Positions 1-5,905 of a stretch of DNA of 6,093 nt are shown here, one piece after another. Below the pieces are notes generated by a model that worked only from the letters and a program-made list of their open reading frames with translations, made no database searches and was not told the DNA's origin. The position numbers were made by a program, and so were the translations under genes. This DNA comes from an uncultured Eubacteriales bacterium (lineage in GTDB: Bacteria > Bacillota > Clostridia > Peptostreptococcales > Anaerovoracaceae), in assembly GCA_902772685.1 (NCBI GenBank), contig CACYBO010000212.1:1-6093 (forward strand), read 5' to 3'. Within the stretch, counting starts at the first letter, position 1; the number at the start of each line of letters is the position of its first letter.

Positions 1-123
1 GATCCGGGCAGTTTTCCCGATGCCGGTCCGACCGGAGAACATCACGTTCTCGATAGAGTACTTCCCCCTCTCAAGGTACTCATCTAATGCAATTTCAATG
101 TCTCCCATCAGTCTTTTGCTCAT
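1..123 (-). CDS. P-loop ATPase, N-terminal fragment (runs off the window)
   Basis: The first 41 codons are visible, starting at the ATG at 123-121; the rest lies beyond base 1. The peptide has a short acidic helix-like lead (residues 7-20), then a beta strand running into a Walker A motif, GRTGIGKT, at residues 31-38. This identifies an ATP-binding P-loop protein. A single strand and helix before the P-loop, with the sequence ENVMFSGRTGIGKT, suggest an AAA+ or MoxR-like ATPase that remodels partner proteins, but Walker B and the sensors are outside the window. The start is supported by a purine-rich AAAGGGG ribosome site just upstream. The gap to the stop of the preceding gene is 18 bases, so it is almost certainly co-transcribed with the 207-aa and 166-aa genes. 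ATP binding is near certain; the subfamily is not. Confidence 0.8.
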   Translation of the reverse strand, partial: MSKRLMGDIEIALDEYLERGKYSIENVMFSGRTGIGKTARI

Positions 124-141
124 CTTTTTCCCCTTTCCGGA

Positions 142-765
142 TCACTGTTTTATGATCCTGATATTCCCGAACTGCAGTATCTCTTTATCCTCCGGACCAT
201 TGATGACTGTAACGTCCCAGTCCAGCAGGATCACGGCCCAGTGGAGCGGCAGCAGCATCTTCAGCTCATTGAACGGTCTGGATTCCACATTAAGCACATA
301 CTCGTCCTTGCTCTCATCGATTGCTTCGATCAAATCAACATCATCAAAGCCCGGTCCGCTCGTATCTTTATCAATGTCCGAAATGATCCCCAGTGACAGT
401 GAGGTATACGCATATCTCCTAGGCACGACCGCGTTCCATTTATACCCTCCCTCTTTCATCCAGCGCGTGATCTCGAACATGACGATAAGCGCATCGAACT
501 CAGTCCCGCGGCGGGACAACTCCTCTTCTGCAAAGGCTGGTTCGTCCCTGTTGACCCTCTTGAACATATGGAAAAGTCCCGGCGGCAGAATCTCCATATC
601 GGCCATAGTCTCCATATCCTTTCTCTCTGCCTCTGTGATATCCTTTATGGCTTTGATCCGCTCACTTGACTCGCTAAACATACATACCATCATATCCACA
701 GCATCGATCTTGCTTCTGTAATCGAGATCATCCTTTCCATCATAAATCGGTCGTATAGCTCTCAT
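142..765 (-). CDS. Unknown protein, 207 aa
   Basis: I do not recognise this protein. The start is well fixed: ATG at 765-763 follows a full AAGGAGGA ribosome site about 8 bases upstream. It is acidic and apparently soluble. The N-terminal half looks helical (residues 16-60, rich in Asp, Glu, Lys and Met). The middle has an aromatic, basic patch (residues 97-120, RWMKEGGYKW and VVPRRYAY). The C-terminal third alternates hydrophobic residues as beta strands do (residues 168-206). The hydrophobic run near 170-187 is broken by Asp and Trp and is not a membrane segment. No signal peptide or cysteine motif is seen. It lies between the CCxxC protein and the P-loop ATPase, 48 and 18 bases away, so a partner or substrate role for that ATPase is a reasonable inference but untested. 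Confidence 0.85.
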   Translation of the reverse strand: MRAIRPIYDGKDDLDYRSKIDAVDMMVCMFSESSERIKAIKDITEAERKDMETMADMEILPPGLFHMFKRVNRDEPAFAEEELSRRGTEFDALIVMFEITRWMKEGGYKWNAVVPRRYAYTSLSLGIISDIDKDTSGPGFDDVDLIEAIDESKDEYVLNVESRPFNELKMLLPLHWAVILLDWDVTVINGPEDKEILQFGNIRIIKQ

Positions 766-813
766 TGTAGAAATCCTCCTTATCGTATGTGTGCAGGCTC
801 CTTGGCACCCTGA

Positions 814-1314
814 TTATCTTTCCAGCTTTTCGAACAAATCCCATAGCTCCCAAAGAGCTTCCTGATAATCTTCTTTCTCAAATTTGAATGTGAGGTTGTA
901 CTCCCACCATCTGTGCATATTCCTGAAGTCATACCAATAGACGAATTCTTCATCTTCTTTCACCCGGAAAGAAACAGTCCAGCAAAAGACCTCTCCGCAA
1001 TCCCTGCAGCAGAAGAGGTACACTCTCCCGTCATAGTAGCTTTTTTCCTCATTGGGATCTTCTTCTAAAGATGTCCTGCACAAATCGATATACAGGCTCT
1101 CCGGTGAGACATGACCGTAACTCCCAGCAAGCTCCGGGTTACCCTCCTCTTCTGCATATGGCACTTCAATCTCACGAATGATATCCAGCAGTTTCTTCCC
1201 ATCGATATAAACCTCCACTGCCTTGTGATCCGATCCCCAGGTGAGAGCCCACTCTTCTCCGGCCTCTTCGGGATCAAACATCTCAAAGTCCAGTGTGTTG
1301 GTATCCATCATCAT
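814..1314 (-). CDS. Unknown protein with CCxxCGExxCW cysteine motif, 166 aa
   Basis: The open frame extends upstream to a GTG at 1341, but an AAGGAGAG ribosome site at 1321-1328 places the start at the ATG at 1314-1312, the first of three consecutive ATG codons. The product is very acidic and rich in Trp and Tyr. Residues 96-112 read DGRVYLFCCRDCGEVFCW, with cysteines at 102, 103, 106 and 111. It then runs through VYWYDF (125-130) and WEYN (137-140) to a C-terminal helix containing FKFEKEDYQEAL (143-154). From memory this pattern (Cys-Gly-x-x-x-Cys-Trp, then Trp-x-x-Phe, then a final F-E-x-x-x-Y-x-x-A-L helix) recurs in a widespread family of small uncharacterised bacterial proteins; no function is established that I know of. 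The cysteines could bind a metal. It is the first gene after the second dyad promoter. Confidence 0.85.
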   Translation of the reverse strand: MMMDTNTLDFEMFDPEEAGEEWALTWGSDHKAVEVYIDGKKLLDIIREIEVPYAEEEGNPELAGSYGHVSPESLYIDLCRTSLEEDPNEEKSYYDGRVYLFCCRDCGEVFCWTVSFRVKEDEEFVYWYDFRNMHRWWEYNLTFKFEKEDYQEALWELWDLFEKLER

Positions 1315-1320
1315 CGGTTG

Positions 1321-1328
1321 CTCTCCTT
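1321..1328 (-). promoter_or_regulatory. Ribosome binding site that sets the 166-aa gene start
   Basis: AAGGAGAG on the minus strand, six bases before the ATG at 1314. It lies inside the longer GTG-initiated frame, so it argues for the internal ATG as the true start. Confidence 0.8.
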
Positions 1329-1336
1329 GTCTTTCT

Positions 1337-1348
1337 ATCACGGGTGAT
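1337..1348. repeat. Small dyad in the leader of the 166-aa gene
   Basis: ATCAC-GG-GTGAT is a perfect 5-bp inverted repeat with a 2-base centre. It sits about 16-27 bases downstream of the -10 box and is absent from the other promoter copy. It could be a second operator half-turn from the start site, or chance; the arms are too close to form an RNA hairpin. Confidence 0.3.
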
Positions 1349-1362
1349 CTCTCTTACGGTTA

Positions 1363-1398
1363 CAGTATACGCATCGGTATGTACCAAATATGGAACAT
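1363..1398 (-). promoter_or_regulatory. Promoter/operator element, copy A (dyad plus TATACT)
   Basis: This 36-base block matches the one at 5906-5941 at 33 positions with no gap. Read on the minus strand, it begins with a dyad, ATGTTCCA-TATT-TGGTACAT, carrying one mismatch in the right arm. It continues through an invariant ACCGATGCG to a -10-like TATACT at 1369-1364, which predicts a start near 1357 and a leader of about 43 bases before the ATG at 1314. The dyad is centred roughly 32 bases upstream of that start, over the place of a -35 box, and no TTGACA-like hexamer is seen there. The site is therefore probably controlled by a regulator that blocks or replaces -35 recognition, or it is read by an alternative sigma factor. 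An extra ATGTTC at 1404-1409 makes a GAACAT-5-ATGTTC inverted repeat with the dyad arm. Confidence 0.75.
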
Positions 1399-1416
1399 CA
1401 GACATGTTCATCACTA

Positions 1417-1429
1417 CTTTTTTTGAAAA
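1417..1429. promoter_or_regulatory. A/T-tract upstream of promoter copy A
   Basis: The minus strand reads TTTTCAAAAAAAG, 18 bases upstream of the dyad. Promoter copy B has TTTTGCAAAAAAG at almost the same distance (17 bases). It may be a bent-DNA or UP-like element. The AT-rich stretch 1430-1444 that follows the stop of the 163-aa gene contains no convincing terminator. Confidence 0.35.
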
Positions 1430-1444
1430 GATCAAGATATTATT

Positions 1445-1936
1445 TCATGCCTCTAGTAGTCCTCCAAACATCCAGGCAGACCCACACACTATGTATCCTT
1501 CTTCCACCGGCTTGTTATTTCTGAGATATATGTTAACTTCCATTTCCAGTGTCCTGATCACCAGACAGCAATTTGGCTCGTCAGGACCGGCGTCCGGATC
1601 CCAGCCAACATCAAGTACTTTTCCTGAAAGCAACACATCAGGGCTCTGCTTAAAGCTTTTATCATCACCATCTGCTGGGAATGTGCCAATTGGAATCATT
1701 GAAGTAACATCTCTTCTAGGCTCGACAGCCCTGAATTCTTCCTCCGAAGCATAGATCTTCAGATCACCACTGACCCCACAAATATCAACACAGCATGGGC
1801 CTTCAGGAAAATCTTCAACATCAGCTGCATTGTCAATAAATATATTGACGGGAATCTCCATTCCTTCTGAAGTTGTCATTCTTGCCATCTTTCCTTCATC
1901 ATGATTCATGAAATAGTGAAATGTAAGCTTTGTCAT
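1445..1936 (-). CDS. Unknown beta-rich acidic protein, 163 aa
   Basis: ATG at 1936-1934 is preceded by AGAGG, which overlaps the end of the upstream gene. The stop of that gene is only five bases before the ATG, so translation is probably coupled. The protein is acidic and predicted mostly beta from its alternating hydrophobic pattern. Residues 79-86 read SMIPIGTF, and residues 94-107 contain FKQSP...LLSGKV, followed by CCLVIRTLEMEVNIYL (123-138). I have seen the SMIPxGTF / F-x-QSP / SGKV arrangement in conserved hypothetical proteins of clostridial genomes, where it looks like a small beta-barrel, but I cannot attach a function. Paired cysteines occur at 48-49 and 123-124. It is last in the run headed by promoter copy B and ends 46 bases before the copy A element. 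Confidence 0.85.
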   Translation of the reverse strand: MTKLTFHYFMNHDEGKMARMTTSEGMEIPVNIFIDNAADVEDFPEGPCCVDICGVSGDLKIYASEEEFRAVEPRRDVTSMIPIGTFPADGDDKSFKQSPDVLLSGKVLDVGWDPDAGPDEPNCCLVIRTLEMEVNIYLRNNKPVEEGYIVCGSAWMFGGLLEA

Positions 1937-1941
1937 GATAG

Positions 1942-2925
1942 TTACCTCTTGTTCAATCTCATTTTTTCGGAAGCTGCAGCCGGATTCCCCAGCACATCCA
2001 CAGTCCCATTGATTTCACACCAAACCTGCCAACCGGCGGCATTGCTCCCATCGATCCTGTGGCTCACTTCTTCCAGGTATTTTTCATCTTCTGCTAGCTC
2101 TCCCGTATACTTCTCCATCCGATAGAGTGGTGAGACCATTGGCGTTATTTCTTCATATATGCTCCCGTGTTTGACGGCTCCAGTTCTCCACTTACCATCC
2201 TTACTGTCCCAGTACATGGCTTGCACACCACAGCAGTCCGGTCCTACTTCCAGAATCACAACATGCTTTTCTTTCGCGAAGGGCCTGCTGTCGACGGTTA
2301 CAATGTCTCCCGGCTGGAATGGGATGTCGATATTCAAATTGACACTGCGCCAGGAAAACTCCATGTGCAGTGTGCTGCCATAGAATCCGCAACCTTTGGG
2401 CATGTTGCCTACATCAAAATAGCAGATTTGATCGGCAATAAGATAATATGTGTACAGGATACGATAGACATTGTCTTCGCCCAGTTCATAAAGCTCTAAT
2501 TCTGCCCACCACAGTTCTTCCTTCCGATGCTCCCACAGGTTTTCATTATGAGGGACATCAAACATATCCTGTGCCAGATGCTCCTTTACCATTTCGAGAT
2601 CCCGGCAGGGCCCGATGCAAGTTGCATCCTCCTCCGATTTTCCGTTCTCCCATTCATGTCCGCGCCAGGAATACAGGAGAAGCTGATTGTCCTTCAGATC
2701 GAGTGCCTCCAGGGCCCTCTTAATCTCGTGATAACACAAGCTGTCTACGTCCTTCATGAGTTCGGCTTTTACCCGTAGAGGAATCGGTGCTCCCCTGATG
2801 ATGTCAATGATCTGAAGCCGGCTGAGCTTATCGCTGTGCTCTATAAGATAGTCCTTCATTTCCTTGGATTCAAAGCAGGTTGTAATGATTCTTTTGATAT
2901 CGATTATTTCTCTATCAAATGTCAT
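1942..2925 (-). CDS. Unknown two-domain protein, 327 aa
   Basis: The frame opens at a GTG at 2934, but that codon overlaps the ribosome site AGGAGAG (2934-2940), so I place the start at the ATG at 2925-2923, eight bases further on. The N-terminal part (residues 5-78) is helical, with the segment FESKEMKDYL (18-27) and IIRGAPIPLRVKAELM (42-57). A middle part is rich in Trp, Tyr and Glu (residues 85-170). Residues 200-255 hold a beta-type module with FQPGDIVTVDSRPF (203-216), VVILEV, DCCG (230-233) and AVKHGSI. From memory, both the N-terminal helical segment and the PGDIV module occur in uncharacterised Lachnospiraceae proteins; no activity is known to me. It is soluble, without signal peptide or membrane segment. 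It is tightly coupled to the 163-aa gene, which suggests they work together. Confidence 0.85.
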   Translation of the reverse strand: MTFDREIIDIKRIITTCFESKEMKDYLIEHSDKLSRLQIIDIIRGAPIPLRVKAELMKDVDSLCYHEIKRALEALDLKDNQLLLYSWRGHEWENGKSEEDATCIGPCRDLEMVKEHLAQDMFDVPHNENLWEHRKEELWWAELELYELGEDNVYRILYTYYLIADQICYFDVGNMPKGCGFYGSTLHMEFSWRSVNLNIDIPFQPGDIVTVDSRPFAKEKHVVILEVGPDCCGVQAMYWDSKDGKWRTGAVKHGSIYEEITPMVSPLYRMEKYTGELAEDEKYLEEVSHRIDGSNAAGWQVWCEINGTVDVLGNPAAASEKMRLNKR

Positions 2926-2933
2926 GTTCTGCA

Positions 2934-2940
2934 CTCTCCT
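2934..2940 (-). promoter_or_regulatory. Ribosome binding site that sets the 327-aa gene start
   Basis: AGGAGAG on the minus strand, eight bases before the ATG at 2925. The alternative GTG at 2934-2932 is too close to this site to be its start codon. Confidence 0.75.
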
Positions 2941-2955
2941 CTCACATGGTCATAG

Positions 2956-2986
2956 CCAGTCTTTGCATTCATTCGAAACAGACTGG
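2956..2986 (-). repeat. Intergenic hairpin between the 305-aa and 327-aa genes
   Basis: CCAGTCT (2956-2962) pairs perfectly with AGACTGG (2980-2986) around a 17-base loop. No T-tract follows on the minus strand, so it is not an intrinsic terminator. It occupies the 101-base gap between two genes of the same run and may affect mRNA processing or stability. The rest of the gap shows only the downstream ribosome site. Confidence 0.5.
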
Positions 2987-3035
2987 GAGTTTGGTACCCT
3001 TCACCTGCTCGATCCTGCAAATTCAACAATGGTCG

Positions 3036-3953
3036 TTACTCCTTCTTCTGAAAAAGTTTAAGATACTCTTCAAACGTAATGGCATCTTCATTTACCGGCC
3101 CGGCATCGACTCCTGACTTTGTGTGCGGATTGAGCTGCCATTTACTGTGGGTGCTGCCTTTCATCGCGAAGTACGGCCGATGAAAAACCAAATATCCGGA
3201 TTTTTTTAGTAATTCTACTGAAATGGTCTCTGATTCTACACAATATGCTTTATCATGTTCCGCTGTCAGCGGAGGCAGAATGTTCGTATCGAAAACGTCT
3301 TTTGACAGTTCTCTGCAGTCTTCATCATCCGCAATCTGGTAATATAGTTTGATCAGCCTTTGCATGACTTTATTATTCTTCTCTATGGCAGACATATAAA
3401 TCGGATTCTTCTCGATAGTTTTCTCCGTGGAACATATCAAAAGGCTTTTCATCTTTTCATCTCCCGAAATCTGCCAATTCAACACCTGGAACATATCGCG
3501 GAGAGTACTTTCCTTGAAAATCTGTATCAGCCTGGCATTGCCGATGATACTCTCGGCCCGTTCAAAATCGAGGAGGAAATCAAACTTGTCTTTCTCAAGG
3601 TGTCTGTAATAAAGGGTGGCCTGACAGCCTTCCATCGGAACCTTTGTAAAGCTGCCTCCCATGGCCTCCTCATAGTTTCTGTTGAACCGGGCAATCGCAT
3701 CGTTTACCTGACCCCGTGCCTGATCAGAAAGCCACAGGTCTTTTGTTTCCAGGAACCGCTGGATGCATTTTGGATCATCCCCGCAGGAATACTCTTTTTC
3801 ACCTCGCTCCTTGATCCTGCAATCGAGCACGTAGAGACCATCATACTTTCGATCACAGATACATCTTTTGATCTCTTTCACGTAAAACCTGCCATCGACT
3901 TTGTAGACATTTTTATTCTTTGTGTTGCTTCCCATACCCGATATACGATTCAT
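3036..3953 (-). CDS. Unknown protein with cysteine-rich N-terminus, 305 aa
   Basis: The frame is open back to a TTG at 4025, but that extension crosses a GC-rich hairpin. A GAAAGGG ribosome site (3959-3965), five bases before the ATG at 3953-3951, marks the likely start. The N-terminal region has Cys at 31, 33, 45, 57 and 63 (CIC, then DC, then SCGDDPKC), spaced loosely enough that metal binding is only a possibility. The remainder looks helical and charged, with several long Lys/Glu-rich segments. It ends in a helix, ITFEEYLKLFQKKE (292-305). No catalytic motif, signal peptide or membrane segment is visible and I do not recognise the family. It directly follows the FtsH-like protease gene (83 bases), which makes it a candidate substrate or adaptor by position only. 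Confidence 0.85.
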   Translation of the reverse strand: MNRISGMGSNTKNKNVYKVDGRFYVKEIKRCICDRKYDGLYVLDCRIKERGEKEYSCGDDPKCIQRFLETKDLWLSDQARGQVNDAIARFNRNYEEAMGGSFTKVPMEGCQATLYYRHLEKDKFDFLLDFERAESIIGNARLIQIFKESTLRDMFQVLNWQISGDEKMKSLLICSTEKTIEKNPIYMSAIEKNNKVMQRLIKLYYQIADDEDCRELSKDVFDTNILPPLTAEHDKAYCVESETISVELLKKSGYLVFHRPYFAMKGSTHSKWQLNPHTKSGVDAGPVNEDAITFEEYLKLFQKKE

Positions 3954-3958
3954 GGTTT

Positions 3959-3965
3959 CCCTTTC
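3959..3965 (-). promoter_or_regulatory. Ribosome binding site that sets the 305-aa gene start
   Basis: GAAAGGG on the minus strand, five bases before the ATG at 3953. It favours this start over the upstream TTG at 4025. Confidence 0.7.
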
Positions 3966-3991
3966 TGCAGTCCTGCATTTCTCCGGATCCG

Positions 3992-4023
3992 GGCGGTGGA
4001 GAGCCTGGCGCTCCCCACCCGCC
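3992..4023 (-). repeat. GC-rich intergenic hairpin after the FtsH-like gene
   Basis: GGCGGTGGAGAGC (3992-4004) pairs with GCTCCCCACCCGCC (4010-4023) around CTGGC, with one bulge and one mismatch. This is the strongest predicted RNA hairpin in the window after the terminator at 5979-6000. It begins 13 bases past the stop of the protease gene. No T-tract follows; instead the minus strand continues into the palindrome CCGGATCCGG (3983-3992) and the ribosome site of the next gene. It may protect the 3' end of the upstream message or lower downstream expression. Confidence 0.6.
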
Positions 4024-4036
4024 AAATCCTGTTTTC

Positions 4037-5314
4037 TTATACTACGTGGGTAGTTTCAATCCCACATTCTGCTTTGATTCTCTGGATGTCGGAGAAGAGT
4101 AGATAATTCTTTTTTTTCAGTTCTTCTGTAACTCTGCCTAGAGCACCGGCATTTCTGATGAGGATGTCTCTGACAAGCATAGTGTAACGTTCCAGCTCTG
4201 CTGCAACAGCAACTTCAACCATGGCGTCTCTATGATTTGAAGTTGACCTGTTGGTCGGTTCCAGAAGGCCATAGCCACAGGTTCCACTATTTACAATTCC
4301 ATCAACAAGCGTAGAAGTAGCTTTACTCAAATCATGCTGGCATCCGCTGGCCCATCCTCCGAAGCGCATCTCTACAGCGATTTTTCCTGCCAGGGATACC
4401 ATGATGTGATGCGGTCTTCTGTCGAGTTCCTTGCAAAGATGGGTAAATCCTTTTTCAGTCCCTCTCCCTCTGGACCGCACAGTGACCAATCCGACGCAGC
4501 CGGGCACCAGGCTCTCAGCAACTACCAGATGTGCCGCTTCATGGAGGGCATATTTCTGCAGGTCCTCATCAGAGGCAACGATATAATCTGCCGGGGCTTT
4601 GTACTGCAGTTTCAGGACAGCTTCAACGATATGCCGCATCCGGATGCGGTCACATCCCTCCCAGCCCGCATAGATGGCAGCTTCATTCAGGGTAGTTTCA
4701 AGAATGGCGCAGGACTGGGTGTCCACCATTTTGACGATGTCGCTGACATCTACATCCTTAGCCAGGTGCTTTCCTTTGATATAGTGCCTGACGATTTCTT
4801 CTGCCTCGTTTATTGTAGGGGGCATGACCCTGATTTTCCGGTCGAAACGGCCCGAGCGTGTGAGAGAGTCGGGCAGCAGTTCCATTTCATTGACAGTGGC
4901 AATCACCAGTACATCTTTGTCCTTGACCTCGTTGATGCAGGCCTGGACCGTGATGTATTCCTGCGCATTGGGGTGCCTTTTATCCTTATTGGCGAACTTG
5001 TCGAGGTCATCGAGGAATACGATGTACGGCGGATTGGTCTTGGCATAGTGGAATGCTCTGATGACTTCATCTGCTATATTGGTGCCTTTACTCGTTCTTT
5101 TCACCATACTGCAGTTCAGACCGGTCTCGTGAATCAGTGCTTCCGCCATGAGGGTCTTACCCAGGCCGGGGTCGCCATAAATCAGGACGCCCTTTGGGAT
5201 GCAGGCTCCCAGTGCCTTGTACTTCTCCGGGTTCTTGACCATGTCTACGATTTGCATGAGTTCGGATTTGATTCCTTCATAGCCGATAACGTTGTCAAAT
5301 GTGATTTTGCTCAT
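4037..5314 (-). CDS. Soluble FtsH-like AAA+ zinc metalloprotease, 425 aa
   Basis: The product aligns by eye with the AAA+ and M41 peptidase domains of FtsH, which unfolds proteins with ATP and cuts them at a zinc site. It starts directly at the AAA+ domain (FDNVIG, residues 6-11). Walker A is GDPGLGKT (47-54) and Walker B is IVFLDDLDKF (98-107), where FtsH has Asp-Glu. Sensor-1 Asn is N142, and the second region of homology LTRSGRFDR carries arginine fingers R156 and R159. The small AAA lid contains LNEAAIYAG (209-217). The zinc motif is HEAAH (258-262), with the third ligand at D328 in the block matching FtsH GASNDI. The two N-terminal membrane helices and the extracytoplasmic domain of FtsH are absent, so it should be cytosolic. 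The pore loop FVGVG is replaced by a shorter KRTSKG-like segment. ATG at 5314 follows GAAAGGAGA. It is second in its run; likely substrates are unknown. Confidence 0.93.
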   Translation of the reverse strand: MSKITFDNVIGYEGIKSELMQIVDMVKNPEKYKALGACIPKGVLIYGDPGLGKTLMAEALIHETGLNCSMVKRTSKGTNIADEVIRAFHYAKTNPPYIVFLDDLDKFANKDKRHPNAQEYITVQACINEVKDKDVLVIATVNEMELLPDSLTRSGRFDRKIRVMPPTINEAEEIVRHYIKGKHLAKDVDVSDIVKMVDTQSCAILETTLNEAAIYAGWEGCDRIRMRHIVEAVLKLQYKAPADYIVASDEDLQKYALHEAAHLVVAESLVPGCVGLVTVRSRGRGTEKGFTHLCKELDRRPHHIMVSLAGKIAVEMRFGGWASGCQHDLSKATSTLVDGIVNSGTCGYGLLEPTNRSTSNHRDAMVEVAVAAELERYTMLVRDILIRNAGALGRVTEELKKKNYLLFSDIQRIKAECGIETTHVV

Positions 5315-5365
5315 TGGTATCTCCTTTCGGTGAAATGGATTTATTTTTTTGTGATATCGGATGCT

Positions 5366-5815
5366 TCAAAGCACCTCTCTGCGATGACCGGCCGCGTATT
5401 TGTTGACTGCCAGACTGACGATCAGGCAGCATGCCTCATGGTTGATGATAGTCTCAGGCGCTTTCCACCCGATAAGCCTGCAAACGCGCCGTGCATAGAG
5501 TGTCACGAAATGATCCGGATCGCTGTCCGCCCCTCTGACCGCTTCCAGCACTTTTGCCTCGTCATAACCATCTGTTGCAATCGCCTCCAATGCTTCCTGC
5601 AAAGGCTGGAAAGCCTCTTTGATCCGGCTGCAGTCTTCCTCAGGCCAGTGCATCTCATAGTAGTCACGGCAAACGAGATGTTCTACATCCTCATCGTCAT
5701 ATCTGGGAATGATAAGTGTGTCATCCCGGCATCCTGCAAACAGGCGGTCCAGACACTCGCAAGGAGATATTTCAAAGCAGCCATCGTTTTTCAATATGTC
5801 AATATCAAAACCCAT
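5366..5815 (-). CDS. Unknown acidic protein, 149 aa
   Basis: I do not recognise this protein. ATG at 5815-5813 follows an AGAAAGG ribosome site about ten bases upstream. The sequence is acidic, with cysteines at 13, 19, 21, 29, 49, 62, 112, 129 and 130, a high number for its length but with no classical zinc-finger spacing. Residues 64-95 form a likely helix pair (RIKEAFQPLQEALEAIA then DEAKVLEAV), and residues 103-143 look helical too (FVTLYARRVCRLIGW, then NHEACCLIVSLAVNKYA). There is no signal peptide or membrane helix. It is the first gene after promoter copy B and precedes the FtsH-like protease by 51 A-rich bases with no terminator, so the two are co-transcribed. An adaptor, regulator or substrate of the protease would fit the position, but nothing in the sequence decides this. 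Confidence 0.85.
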   Translation of the reverse strand: MGFDIDILKNDGCFEISPCECLDRLFAGCRDDTLIIPRYDDEDVEHLVCRDYYEMHWPEEDCSRIKEAFQPLQEALEAIATDGYDEAKVLEAVRGADSDPDHFVTLYARRVCRLIGWKAPETIINHEACCLIVSLAVNKYAAGHRREVL

Positions 5816-5905
5816 AAATAACCAACCTTTCTTTTTACAATCAATAACAACAAATAACTACAACAACTTATTCATCAATTCTTTTCATTTTCATCATTAC
5901 GACCC

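Noticed and set aside
20..721. 233-codon plus-strand open frame
   Set aside because: Antisense to the 207-aa gene and the ATPase fragment, with Ser/Ile-rich low-quality composition and no ribosome site.
1363..1398. 36-bp repeat as the start of a CRISPR array or an IS end
   Set aside because: There are only two copies, 4.5 kb apart, each directly before a gene start and with no spacers, transposase or target duplications.
1412..1444. Terminator after the 163-aa gene
   Set aside because: Only a 5-bp A/T stem (CTTTT/AAAAG) is present with no T-tract after it, so read-through into the next run is likely.
3360..4106. 248-codon plus-strand open frame
   Set aside because: Antisense to the 305-aa gene. 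The minus-strand frame has the ribosome site and the consistent operon context.
4334..5821. Long open frame (495 codons) on the plus strand opposite the FtsH-like gene
   Set aside because: It is fully antisense to a gene with clear FtsH motifs and lacks a good ribosome site. The composition reads as reverse-complement coding sequence.
5868..5897. Nine-codon leader frame (MMKMKRIDE) after promoter copy B
   Set aside because: It would start only about three bases from the predicted transcript start, has no ribosome site, and shows no attenuator structure after it.
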